The notes under the pieces: model-generated | What the model saw: only the letters and a program-made list of their open reading frames with translations | Database searches by the model: none | What the model was told of the DNA's origin: nothing | Position numbers and translations under genes: made by a program | Part shown: piece by piece, positions 19,431 through 27,766 of the stretch | Layout: every line of letters begins with the position of its first letter | Numbering within the stretch: the stretch's first letter is position 1 | DNA from: Pseudomonas sp. H9 | GTDB taxonomy: Bacteria > Pseudomonadota > Gammaproteobacteria > Pseudomonadales > Pseudomonadaceae | Length of the DNA: 64,000 nt | Reading direction: 5' to 3' | Assembly: GCF_004353925.1 (NCBI RefSeq) | Contig: NZ_SMOK01000020.1 | Coordinates: 1-64,000, forward strand

Positions 19431-20264
19431 ATGACGCTTGCCCAACCACTCGACCTCGACGCCCGCGATACTGGCTGGAGTGCGGAGTTGATGCTGCGCT
19501 TTGTTCCGCGTGGCACGAAGACCTGTATTGGTGCGCGGCGGCATTTTGGTCCTCTTTTGGTGCAACGCCCGTTCTATCCGGAAGGGGCACCGTGCCACGT
19601 TTATGTGCTGCACCCGCCCGGTGGTGTGGTCGGTGGCGACAAATTGGTGCTCGACGTGCACCTGGAAAGCGGCAGCCATGCGCTGCTGACCATGCCCGGG
19701 GCAACCAAGTTCTACCGCAGTGGCGGTGCCACCTCGACCTTGCACCAGCACTTTCACCTGGCAGCCGACAGCGTGTTGGAGTGGTTGCCGCAGGGCAGCA
19801 TCTGTTTCCCCGGCGCCCGTGTGCGTCTGGAAAACCGCTTCAGCCTTGAGCCGGGGGCCCGCCTGCTGGCCTGGGAAACCCTGTGCCTGGGGCGACCGGT
19901 GATGAACGAAGTGTTCAGCCACGGTGCCGTCGACAGCCGCTTACAGATCGATGTGCCGACATCACCTGGCCTGTGTGAGCGTCTGCGCATCAGCGGTGGG
20001 CAACTGGAAAAGCTTGGTGGTTACCCATTACAGGCGACCTTTTGTGCCTATCCGGCGACCGAGGCACTGCTGGAGCAGACCCGCGCCTTGATCGACGACC
20101 TCAGCGTGCCGGCCGCCGCGACCTTACTGGATGAGCTGCTGGTGGTGCGCCTGCTGGACCACGACAACCAACGCCTGCAGTTCAACTTGCAACGCATCTG
20201 GCATGCGCTGCGTCCGGCCGTGGTCGGCCTGGCGCCGTGTCCGCCGCGTATTTGGGCCACTTGA
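19431..20264 (+). CDS. ureD: Urease accessory protein UreD
   Basis: A 277-residue UreD (UreH family), recognised by RPFYPEGAPCHVYVLHPPGGVVGGDKLVLDV and the block TMPGATKFYRSGG. It is the scaffold that binds apo-urease and, with UreF and UreG, forms the pre-activation complex that delivers nickel. The ATG at 19431 is preferred over the longer frame because AGGGA lies nine bases upstream and the family start is near MTLAQPLDLD. It is the first gene of the operon; ureA follows after nine bases. Confidence 0.96.
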   Translation: MTLAQPLDLDARDTGWSAELMLRFVPRGTKTCIGARRHFGPLLVQRPFYPEGAPCHVYVLHPPGGVVGGDKLVLDVHLESGSHALLTMPGATKFYRSGGATSTLHQHFHLAADSVLEWLPQGSICFPGARVRLENRFSLEPGARLLAWETLCLGRPVMNEVFSHGAVDSRLQIDVPTSPGLCERLRISGGQLEKLGGYPLQATFCAYPATEALLEQTRALIDDLSVPAAATLLDELLVVRLLDHDNQRLQFNLQRIWHALRPAVVGLAPCPPRIWAT

Positions 20265-20273
20265 GAGAACGCC

Positions 20274-20576
20274 ATGGAGCTGACCCCGAGAGAGAAAGAC
20301 AAATTGCTGCTGTTCACCGCTGCGCTGCTTGCCGAGCGCCGCCTGGCACGTGGCCTGAAGCTCAATTACCCGGAAGCGGTGGCGTTGATCAGCGCCACGG
20401 TCATGGAAGGCGCGCGCGACGGGCGCACAGTAGCCGAGTTGATGAGCCTGGGCCGCGAAGTGCTCAGCCGCGAGCAGGTCATGGAAGGGGTCAGCGAGAT
20501 GATTCCCGACGTGCAGGTAGAGGCGACGTTTCCCGACGGCACCAAGCTGGTGACCGTGCATGAGCCCATCGTTTAG
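20274..20576 (+). CDS. ureA: Urease gamma subunit
   Basis: A 100-residue UreA starting MELTPREKDKLLLFTAALLAERRLARGLKLNYPEA, the highly conserved gamma-subunit opening. It includes EGARDGRTVAELM and ends in VEATFPDGTKLVTVHEPI. It is a small structural subunit of the cytosolic (alpha-beta-gamma)3 urease. The start follows a GAGAACGCC leader, and ureB begins nine bases after its stop. Confidence 0.98.
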   Translation: MELTPREKDKLLLFTAALLAERRLARGLKLNYPEAVALISATVMEGARDGRTVAELMSLGREVLSREQVMEGVSEMIPDVQVEATFPDGTKLVTVHEPIV

Positions 20577-20585
20577 GAGTGCAGG

Positions 20586-20903
20586 ATGATTCCCGGAGAA
20601 GTACAGGTCGCCGACGGCGACATCGAACTCAACCAGGGCTGCGCGACCCTTAGCGTGACCGTCGCCAATCACGGTGATCGCCCGGTGCAGGTCGGTTCGC
20701 ATTACCACTTCTATGAGGTCAACAACACCCTGGTGTTCGAGCGTGAAGCGACCCGTGGCTTTCGCCTGGACATCGCTGCGGGTACGGCGGTGCGCTTTGA
20801 ACCTGGTCAGGCGCGCACGGTGACTTTGGTGCCCTATGCCGGCAAACGTGAAGTGTACGGCTTTCAGGGGCGGGTGATGGGCAAGCTGGAGCGCCAAGGA
20901 TGA
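20586..20903 (+). CDS. ureB: Urease beta subunit
   Basis: A 105-residue UreB beginning MIPGEVQVADGDIELNQG, with the family blocks VGSHYHFYEVN, LDIAAGTAVRFEPGQ and GKREVYGFQGRVMG. It is a structural subunit that packs against UreC. A ribosome binding site (AGGAGTGCAGG) precedes the ATG. Its stop overlaps the ureC start (ATGA), coupling the two in translation. Confidence 0.98.
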   Translation: MIPGEVQVADGDIELNQGCATLSVTVANHGDRPVQVGSHYHFYEVNNTLVFEREATRGFRLDIAAGTAVRFEPGQARTVTLVPYAGKREVYGFQGRVMGKLERQG

Positions 20904-22603
20904 GCCGAATTTCCCGTCGGGCCTATGCCGACATGTTCGGCCCTACCGTGGGCGACCGCGTGCGCCTGGCCGACACCGAGCTGTGGGTCGAAGTAGAGCA
21001 GGACTTCACGATTTACGGTGAAGAGGTCAAGTTCGGTGGTGGTAAGGTCATTCGCGACGGCATGGGCCAGGGTCAGATGCTTGCCGCTCAAGCGATGGAT
21101 CTGGTGCTCACCAACGCCCTGATTATCGACCACTGGGGTATCGTCAAAGCCGACATCGGCATCAAGAACGGGCGCATCGTCGGCGTCGGCAAGGCCGGCA
21201 ACCCGGATGTGCAGCCGGGTGTCACGTTACCGATTGGCGCCGGTACCGAAGTGATCGCCGCTGAGGGCAAGATTGTCACCGCAGGCGGTATCGACTCGCA
21301 CATTCACTTCATTTGCCCGCAGCAGGTGGAGGAGGCACTGACCTCGGGGATCACCACCTTTATCGGCGGCGGCACCGGGCCGGCTACCGGCACCAATGCC
21401 ACCACCTGCACCTCCGGGCCCTGGTACCTGTCGCGCATGCTGCAGGCGGCTGATGAACTGCCGATCAATATCGGCCTGTTGGGCAAGGGCAACGCGTCGG
21501 CGCCCGAAGCGCTGCGCGAGCAGATCCATGCCGGCGCCGTTGGCCTCAAGCTGCATGAGGACTGGGGCTCGACTCCGGCGGCCATTGATTGCTGCTTGAG
21601 CGTGGCTGAAGAACTCGACGTACAGGTGGCGATTCACACCGACACCCTCAACGAGTCCGGTTGCATCGAAGACACCCTGGCCGCCATCGGTGATCGCACC
21701 ATTCACACCTTCCATACCGAAGGTGCCGGGGGCGGTCATGCGCCAGACATCATCCGCGCCGCCGCCTTTGCCAACGTGCTGCCATCGTCGACCAACCCGA
21801 CCTTGCCCTACACAATCAACACGGTGGATGAGCACTTGGACATGCTCATGGTCTGCCATCACCTGGAACCGAGCATTGCCGAGGATGTGGCGTTTGCCGA
21901 ATCGCGCATTCGCCGCGAGACCATTGCCGCCGAAGACATCCTGCATGACCTCGGGGCCTTCTCCATGACCTCGTCCGATTCCCAGGCCATGGGCCGGGTC
22001 GGTGAAGTGGTGCTGCGCACCTGGCAGGTCGCCGACCAGATGAAGCGCCGTCGCGGCCCGTTACCACCCGACAGCCGCTACAGCGACAACTTTCGGGTCA
22101 AACGCTACATCGCCAAGTACACCATCAACCCGGCACTGACCCACGGTATTGCCCATGAAGTGGGCTCGATCGAGGCCGGCAAACTGGCTGATCTGGTGCT
22201 GTGGGCACCGGCGTTTTTCGGGGTCAAGCCGGCGCTGGTGATCAAGGGCGGGATGATCGCCATGGCGCCGATGGGCGATATCAATGGCTCTATTCCGACG
22301 CCGCAGCCGGTGCACTACCGACCCATGTTCGGCGCCTTGGGCGCAGCGCGTAACGCCACGCGCATGACGTTTTTGTCGCAGTCGGCGTATCAGCGCGGGG
22401 TACACCAGCAACTGAGCCTGCGCAGCCTGATCGGCGTGGCCACGGGCTGCCGCACGGTGCGTAAGGGCGACATGCTGCACAACGGCCTGTTGCCGGTGAT
22501 TGAAGTGGATTCACAGACCTATGAAGTGCGTGCCGACGGTGAGTTGCTGGTGTGCGAGCCGGCCACGGTGCTACCGATGGCACAACGTTATTTTCTGTTC
22601 TGA
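20900..22603 (+). CDS. ureC: Urease alpha (catalytic) subunit
   Basis: A 567-residue UreC with every active-site residue at the classic Klebsiella-type positions. Nickel ligands are His134 and His136 (DSHIHF), the carbamylated Lys217 (GLKLHEDWG), His246, His272 and Asp360. The flap residues Cys319 and His320 are in MVCHHLEPS. It hydrolyses urea to ammonia and carbamate in the cytosol. No substitution suggests loss of function. It overlaps ureB and is followed after ten bases by ureE. Confidence 0.99.
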   Translation: MSRISRRAYADMFGPTVGDRVRLADTELWVEVEQDFTIYGEEVKFGGGKVIRDGMGQGQMLAAQAMDLVLTNALIIDHWGIVKADIGIKNGRIVGVGKAGNPDVQPGVTLPIGAGTEVIAAEGKIVTAGGIDSHIHFICPQQVEEALTSGITTFIGGGTGPATGTNATTCTSGPWYLSRMLQAADELPINIGLLGKGNASAPEALREQIHAGAVGLKLHEDWGSTPAAIDCCLSVAEELDVQVAIHTDTLNESGCIEDTLAAIGDRTIHTFHTEGAGGGHAPDIIRAAAFANVLPSSTNPTLPYTINTVDEHLDMLMVCHHLEPSIAEDVAFAESRIRRETIAAEDILHDLGAFSMTSSDSQAMGRVGEVVLRTWQVADQMKRRRGPLPPDSRYSDNFRVKRYIAKYTINPALTHGIAHEVGSIEAGKLADLVLWAPAFFGVKPALVIKGGMIAMAPMGDINGSIPTPQPVHYRPMFGALGAARNATRMTFLSQSAYQRGVHQQLSLRSLIGVATGCRTVRKGDMLHNGLLPVIEVDSQTYEVRADGELLVCEPATVLPMAQRYFLF

Positions 22604-22613
22604 AGGAGCGAAC

Positions 22614-23093
22614 ATGATTGTTTTGACCCGGCGCCTGAGCGAAGCCGCCCAGCCCAACGCAACGGTCACCCTGGCCCTGGATACCCGGATCAAGAGCCGG
22701 GTGCGCGTCACCCTCGACGATGGCCGTGAGGCCGGTCTGATGCTGGCGCGTGGCCAGTTGATTCGTGGCGGCGATCTTTTGGCTGATGAGCAGGGCAATG
22801 AAGTCATTCGCGTGCTGGCAGCGGCTGAACAGGTTTCTACCGTGCGCTGTGACGACCCGTTGCTGCTGACACGGGCCAGCTATCACCTGGGCAATCGTCA
22901 CGTGCCGCTGCAGGTCGAGCGCGATTTCGTCCGTTACCAGCATGACCATGTACTCGACGAAATGGTCCGAGGCCTGGGTTTGCAGGTCATTGTCGAGCAA
23001 GCCCCATTCGAGCCGGAAGCAGGTGCTTATCAAAGCGCACCGCACAGTCACTCACATAGCGATCACCGCTTTGTGCGCGTGGCGCAACACTGA
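22614..23093 (+). CDS. ureE: Urease nickel metallochaperone UreE
   Basis: A 159-residue UreE. The N-terminal peptide-binding-like domain has LDTRIKSRVRVTLDDGREAGL and GGDLLADEQGN. The metal-binding domain has SYHLGNRHVPLQVE and HDHVLDEMVRGLG. The C-terminus is modestly His-rich (PHSHSHSDHRF), a nickel-holding tail. It brings nickel to the UreDFG complex. The ATG with AAGGAG six bases upstream is used, as the longer frame runs into ureC. Confidence 0.96.
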   Translation: MIVLTRRLSEAAQPNATVTLALDTRIKSRVRVTLDDGREAGLMLARGQLIRGGDLLADEQGNEVIRVLAAAEQVSTVRCDDPLLLTRASYHLGNRHVPLQVERDFVRYQHDHVLDEMVRGLGLQVIVEQAPFEPEAGAYQSAPHSHSHSDHRFVRVAQH

Positions 23094-23114
23094 TTTTCAA
23101 TAAGGAGATTACCC

Positions 23115-23660
23115 ATGAAAAAAGCCCTCGCCCTGGCGCTGCTGTTGGTTGCCGTCCCTGCTTTTGCCCATCCAGGCCATGACAGCAACCCGCTGCAAGA
23201 CGGCCTGCTGCACCCATTGACTGGCCTCGATCACCTGCTGATGTTGCTGGGTACCGGTGTGCTGGCCGCACTCACCGGGCGTACCCTGGCGCTGCCGCTG
23301 CTGACCCTGTGTGCAATGTTTGCTGGTGCTTTCCTCGGCCACCTGTTCGGCGGGGTGATTGGTATGGAGCCGATGATCATCGGCTCGTTGCTGGTGGCGG
23401 CCGCTGCTTTGTTGCTGCCCAGCCGTCAGCTGCTGTTGGCCCTGGCCATGCCGCTGTTCGCCTTGTTCCATGGCTGGGCTCATGGCGTTGAAGCCAGCCC
23501 GGGGGCGTTCTGGCTGTTCAGTGCCGGTTTTGTCACCGTCAGCGGCCTGTTGCTGCTGGTCGGCTTTGGCGCGGGCTGTTTGCTGCGTCGGCATCAAGGC
23601 CTGCAAAAAGCCTGCGGCGGTGGCCTGCTGGCCGGTGCTGCGCTGGTGTTGGCCGGCTGA
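23115..23660 (+). CDS. ureJ: HupE/UreJ family membrane protein (probable nickel permease)
   Basis: A 181-residue membrane protein with a cleavable signal (MKKALALALLLVAVPAFA) and about six hydrophobic helices. The HupE/UreJ metal-binding motifs are both present: HPGHD at the mature N-terminus with HPLTGLDHLL, and FHGWAHGVE in the second half. It is thought to import nickel for urease. It lies inside the operon between ureE and ureF, with AAGGAG before the start; its stop overlaps the ureF ATG. Confidence 0.92.
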   Translation: MKKALALALLLVAVPAFAHPGHDSNPLQDGLLHPLTGLDHLLMLLGTGVLAALTGRTLALPLLTLCAMFAGAFLGHLFGGVIGMEPMIIGSLLVAAAALLLPSRQLLLALAMPLFALFHGWAHGVEASPGAFWLFSAGFVTVSGLLLLVGFGAGCLLRRHQGLQKACGGGLLAGAALVLAG

Positions 23661-24334
23661 TGAGCAACGAGCTGAAGCTGCTGCGCCTGCTGCAATTGGC
23701 CAGCCCGAACCTACCGGTTGGTGGTTTCACTTACTCCCAAGGTCTGGAGTGGGCGGTGGAGGCGGGTTGGGTGCAAGGCGCCGAAGGATTTCGCGCCTGG
23801 CAACTGCAGCAGCTGCACGACACCCTGGGCTGCCTCGACTGGCCGCTGTTGGCGCGCCTCTATCGCGCCTGTCAGGCCGACGATGCCGAAGCGTTCGCGC
23901 GTTGGAGCCAGTTCCTGCTGGCGAACCGTGAAACCGCCGAACTGCGCCTGGAAGAGCGCCAGCGAGGCATGGCGTTGGCACGCTTGCTCGACGGCTGGCA
24001 GCTATGCCAGGCGCCGCCATGGCGAGCCAGCGTGGCACTGAGCCAACTGGGTGGTATGGCCTGGCTCGGTGCGCAGTGGCAGATCCCGCTGCGTGATCTG
24101 GCCTTGGGCTATGGATTCGCTTGGCTCGAAGGTGCAGTGATGGCGGGGGTGAAACTGGTGCCGTTTGGTCAGCAAGCCGCGCAAAGCCTGCTGCGTGACC
24201 TGTGCGAGGCACTGCCCGAGGTGTTGCAGATGGCCCTGGAATTACCCGACGACCAGCTGGGCGGTGGCTTGCCGCTGCTGGCGATTGCCTCGTCGCGTCA
24301 TGAAACCCAATACACCCGATTGTTCCGATCCTGA
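23660..24334 (+). CDS. ureF: Urease accessory protein UreF
   Basis: A 224-residue all-helical UreF, with LLQLASPNLPVGGFTYSQGLEWAVEAGWV near the N-terminus and LGYGFAWLEGAVMAGVKLVPFGQ in the C-terminal half. UreF couples the UreG GTPase to UreD-urease and gates nickel delivery. The start overlaps the ureJ stop (TGATG), so translation is coupled. The ureG gene starts 13 bases after it. Confidence 0.96.
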   Translation: MSNELKLLRLLQLASPNLPVGGFTYSQGLEWAVEAGWVQGAEGFRAWQLQQLHDTLGCLDWPLLARLYRACQADDAEAFARWSQFLLANRETAELRLEERQRGMALARLLDGWQLCQAPPWRASVALSQLGGMAWLGAQWQIPLRDLALGYGFAWLEGAVMAGVKLVPFGQQAAQSLLRDLCEALPEVLQMALELPDDQLGGGLPLLAIASSRHETQYTRLFRS

Positions 24335-24346
24335 GGAAATAGCGTT

Positions 24347-24973
24347 ATGCAAAGCTACCAACAACCCTTGCGTGTCGGCGTCGGCGGCCCGGTCGGTTCC
24401 GGCAAGACGGCCCTGCTCGAAGCCCTGTGCAAAGCCATGCGCGACCACTATGAAATTGCCGTGGTCACCAATGACATTTACACCAAGGAAGACCAGCGCA
24501 TCCTCACCGAAGCGGGTGCCCTGGCGCCCGAGCGCATCGTAGGGGTGGAAACCGGAGGTTGTCCGCACACGGCAATTCGTGAGGACGCCTCGATGAACCT
24601 GGCTGCCGTGGAAGACCTGGCGCGCAAGTTTGGCAACCTTGAAGTGATTTTCGTCGAAAGTGGTGGCGATAACCTCAGCGCCACGTTCAGCCCGGAGTTG
24701 GCTGATCTGACGGTGTATGTCATCGACGTGGCCGAGGGCGAGAAAATCCCGCGCAAGGGCGGGCCGGGGATCACCAAGTCGGACTTTCTGGTGATCAACA
24801 AGATTGACTTGGCACCTTATGTGGGTGCCTCGCTGGAGGTGATGGAAAAAGACACCCAGCGCATGCGCCCCGAGCGGCCCTGGACCTTTACCAACCTCAA
24901 GACCGGGCACGGGTTGCAGCGGGTGATCGACTTCATTGTCGAGCGTGGCATGCTCAAAGCGGTGCAAGGCTAG
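24347..24973 (+). CDS. ureG: Urease accessory GTPase UreG
   Basis: A 208-residue SIMIBI-class GTPase. The P-loop is GVGGPVGSGKTALLEAL, followed by the Asp in VVTNDIYTKED, the nickel-binding CPH motif in GGCPHTAIRED, the switch region ESGGDNLSATF, and the guanine-specificity NKID (VINKIDLAPYV). GTP hydrolysis drives nickel insertion into urease. It is the last gene of the operon; a REP element follows. Confidence 0.98.
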   Translation: MQSYQQPLRVGVGGPVGSGKTALLEALCKAMRDHYEIAVVTNDIYTKEDQRILTEAGALAPERIVGVETGGCPHTAIREDASMNLAAVEDLARKFGNLEVIFVESGGDNLSATFSPELADLTVYVIDVAEGEKIPRKGGPGITKSDFLVINKIDLAPYVGASLEVMEKDTQRMRPERPWTFTNLKTGHGLQRVIDFIVERGMLKAVQG

Positions 24974-25005
24974 CAACACCCTTGCTCGGTCGGAGCGGGC
25001 TTGCT

Positions 25006-25074
25006 GTAGGAGCGGGCTTGCCCCGCGATGCTATGTGCCTGATGCACCGCAATCGCCGGACAAGCCCATTCCTA
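25006..25074. repeat. Degenerate REP doublet
   Basis: The left unit is standard (GTAGGAGCGGGCTTGCCCCGCGAT). The right is diverged (AATCGCCGGACAAGCCCATTCC). It abuts the stop codon of the minus-strand peptidase gene and separates it from convergent ureG. Confidence 0.85.
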
Positions 25075-27303
25075 CTAGTAGTCCAGCCACTCAATTTGCG
25101 CGATCAGTTTCTTGTTCAGGATGCGCATGAGCACAAAGGTCAAAACTTCAATGTTGTTATCGAACGAGCCGTGTGTCGCCTGAATCTGCCGGCCTTCACG
25201 GGTGGTGAGCACCGAGGACGAATGCCAGACCCGCAAGCGATCAGGTTTCGTCGGCCAGTTCGCCAGCCACTTTTGCACGCTCGGCAACGTGCTGGCGTTC
25301 CACTGTTTTGGATCATTGGCAAATTGCGGGTCAAGGGTGCGCTCCATGCCCAGCAGAGGCTGATTGGGTACATCTTCCAGGGCCCGCGACACCAGGTAGA
25401 GCAAGGACTTGCCATAGGCGGGAACGTCGGGCGTCGGCAAGCCATCGGCCCTCTCATCGTCATCGCGCAGGACATCGAGCCACAACTGCTCAAGGCTCAG
25501 CACCCCGGTGACATGTGCATTGAGGTAGTGCTTCAAGGCGAACTCAGTGGAACAGGCGGCGGCAAACAATTCGCAACTTTTTACTTTGACGGGTAGCGCG
25601 GGGAGCTTGCCCAACAGGTCCAGCAGGTGGCCCAACAAAATCGAGCCAGCCGAATGGCCCACCAGATGCAGCTCCAACTTCGCCCCTTGGCCTTGCAAGT
25701 CGACGGCCAAAGATTGCAGGGCCCGGCTTAGCAGATCCAACCCGTGCCCGGGGCGGCTGCTGTCGCGGGCATTGTTGCGCATCTGAGTCCAGATACCGGT
25801 GCCCAACACCTTGGCAAGCGCCTCAACGGTTTTATCCTTGGCATCACTGAAGAAATCATCCACACCTTGGACAAGCTCATCCTGACCGCCAAACAGCTTC
25901 TTGAACCAGTCTTGCGCCATGTTCGCCAGGGTTTCACCCGGGCCGGTTTTCCAGGTCATGAACAACGGATAAATGCCGTTGGCCAGGAAGTAGGGCGCTA
26001 GCACGCGGATGCGTTTAATGGATTCGTCTTCACCGTTGAGTCCACCGTGTGCGTAGATCACCAGGCGTAAGGTCTTTTTCTGCGCCTGTGTCTGCAACCA
26101 GGCCAGTGGACGCTCATGCACGGTCTCTTTCACTAAACCTGCGCGATCCAAAGGGCTGCGGGTGAAGTCAGTGGGCACAATTTCACCATCATTCCCGGTG
26201 ACCAGGGTTAGTTCATAGGCGCGCGGGGTGCTTATCGGCTGATATCTCGGTTCGTTGAAAGGGTGATCGAAGGGCCAAGGGTCGTCTACTGGGTTAGCCG
26301 GTTGCCGCGCTGAGCGATCGAGCGCGGTCAGCGAGCGCCCGGAGCCGACGCGGAAGGGTGAAGACATTTGGTCACGCAAATCGATTTGGCCGGGCTTGAG
26401 GCTGCGCGGGTCCGATAGCTGCTGCGGCACACCGAGCGCGCACGCCCAGGCATCGGTGCCATGGATGACCCAGTCTTCATAGGGCAGTACGGCAAAACCG
26501 GAACGGCCCCAACGGGTGCCCCAGGAATTTTGCACCACGAATCCCCGCTGGTCGTAGCCGACAATGGCAAACGCGTGGCCGCCAAGTGAGCCGGGTACTT
26601 TTGCGGTGGGAATGACCGGCAGACTGTCAAGGCTGTCGGGCAGTGCCGTAGCCCGCTTGTGCATAAGGCTTTCCCAGCCATCGTGCACCCTGGCCGACAC
26701 ATACACGGCGCCAATGTTCAGAACCGCCGCCTGCAGGTCGACTACGGCGTTGCGGTTGATGCGGTAATACACACCCAATGGCCGGGTCGCCGCATCAGTG
26801 TTCCACTGGGGCAAGGGGCGGACAAATCCTTCTCTGGAAAACGGCCAGTGCTGTTCGCTGCACACCCCATGTTTGTGCCAGCCTTTGAGCGCGCCACGGC
26901 AACTGGAGCCCTGATAGTCGTCACCGGGCCACTCATCGTAGCGCCGGGCCAGTTCGTAGAGCATGCGCGGGCTCACGGCGGCAAAGCTGCCCGTGCTGCC
27001 AAGCGCCAGGTGTTGTAGCCACAACAGGTAGTTGACCACACACGCCAGGCCGAATCCGGTACACGCGCCTTCGCTGCCTTGATCCAGTACCAGCCCTTGG
27101 GCGACGTAGCTTTTCAGGTAAGTGGCCAAATCCGCTTGTGCCGGGGCACAGGGTGGCAAGGAACGCAGCGGTGGGGTGTAGGGCAGGTCGCGAAAGTCCA
27201 GGCGGTCGGGGCGCGCGTCAAACAGGCGACCGGCAATTGGCGTGCGATTGACTGCGGGTTTGGCAGCCGGGCTTTTGACGGTACTGGCTTTTGATTTGCT
27301 CAT
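25075..27303 (-). CDS. Papain-like (C1) peptidase fused to an alpha/beta-hydrolase domain
   Basis: A 742-residue two-domain protein without a signal peptide. The N-terminal papain-like part (about residues 30-295) has Cys81 in QGSEGACTGFG, His243 in GGHAFAIVGY and Asn259 in VVQNSWGTRWG, a complete C1 catalytic set. The C-terminal part (about 360-742) reads like an alpha/beta hydrolase: LRLVIYAHGGLNGEDE is a typical strand-plus-oxyanion turn, and LHLVGHSAGSILLGHLL gives a nucleophile elbow (Ser551). The join suggests an enzyme acting on proteins and on esters or lipids, perhaps a secreted effector, but no secretion marker or immunity gene is seen. The lysine/alanine-rich first 20 residues may be a flexible tail. 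Substrate is unknown. Confidence 0.8.
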   Translation of the reverse strand: MSKSKASTVKSPAAKPAVNRTPIAGRLFDARPDRLDFRDLPYTPPLRSLPPCAPAQADLATYLKSYVAQGLVLDQGSEGACTGFGLACVVNYLLWLQHLALGSTGSFAAVSPRMLYELARRYDEWPGDDYQGSSCRGALKGWHKHGVCSEQHWPFSREGFVRPLPQWNTDAATRPLGVYYRINRNAVVDLQAAVLNIGAVYVSARVHDGWESLMHKRATALPDSLDSLPVIPTAKVPGSLGGHAFAIVGYDQRGFVVQNSWGTRWGRSGFAVLPYEDWVIHGTDAWACALGVPQQLSDPRSLKPGQIDLRDQMSSPFRVGSGRSLTALDRSARQPANPVDDPWPFDHPFNEPRYQPISTPRAYELTLVTGNDGEIVPTDFTRSPLDRAGLVKETVHERPLAWLQTQAQKKTLRLVIYAHGGLNGEDESIKRIRVLAPYFLANGIYPLFMTWKTGPGETLANMAQDWFKKLFGGQDELVQGVDDFFSDAKDKTVEALAKVLGTGIWTQMRNNARDSSRPGHGLDLLSRALQSLAVDLQGQGAKLELHLVGHSAGSILLGHLLDLLGKLPALPVKVKSCELFAAACSTEFALKHYLNAHVTGVLSLEQLWLDVLRDDDERADGLPTPDVPAYGKSLLYLVSRALEDVPNQPLLGMERTLDPQFANDPKQWNASTLPSVQKWLANWPTKPDRLRVWHSSSVLTTREGRQIQATHGSFDNNIEVLTFVLMRILNKKLIAQIEWLDY

Positions 27304-27367
27304 GCGCTTCTCCTTGCGTGAAGGGTGACCTCACCTCACAGGTAAGCCGTCGCGTGGGCGACAGCGT

Positions 27368-27694
27368 TCAGATCGCACCAAAATGTACGGCTAGCCAAAC
27401 GGTAGCGCGGGTGGCGTCGGTCCACTCGACCCGGTGTCGACAATGGGCGGGAATCTCGACAAAGTCGCCAGGTTTCAACACTCGAGAATAGTCTTCGTGT
27501 TCCAGGCGCAACCCGGCCGAACCCTTGAGCAACAGGACCCACTCGCATTGCGGTTGGTCGTACCAGAAACCCGGCGGGCTCGCCTGGCCATGGGAGACAA
27601 TACGTTCTATACACAAACCGGGGCGCGTCAACAGCTCGTCGAAGTGTTCTTGCGCTTGATCGCTGGGCAGTGGGCTGAACAGGTTGTTGAGCAT
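27368..27694 (-). CDS. Small cupin-domain protein
   Basis: A 108-residue single-cupin protein. The two cupin motifs are recognisable as CEWVLLLKGSAGLRLE and LKPGDFVEIPAHCRHRVEWTD, with His residues of the second motif kept. It may bind a metal, and could be a small isomerase or sugar-binding protein. The longer frame begins at a GTG 18 codons upstream, but MLNNLFSPLPSD is the more usual start, with CAGG close before it. It is divergent from the M14 peptidase gene. Function is unknown. Confidence 0.8.
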   Translation of the reverse strand: MLNNLFSPLPSDQAQEHFDELLTRPGLCIERIVSHGQASPPGFWYDQPQCEWVLLLKGSAGLRLEHEDYSRVLKPGDFVEIPAHCRHRVEWTDATRATVWLAVHFGAI

Positions 27695-27766
27695 CGTGGC
27701 CTGACCCTCGTCTGCTACCCCATTGTGGTTTAAGGTGGCGTCTGCCACTCATGATAGGGAGTCATC

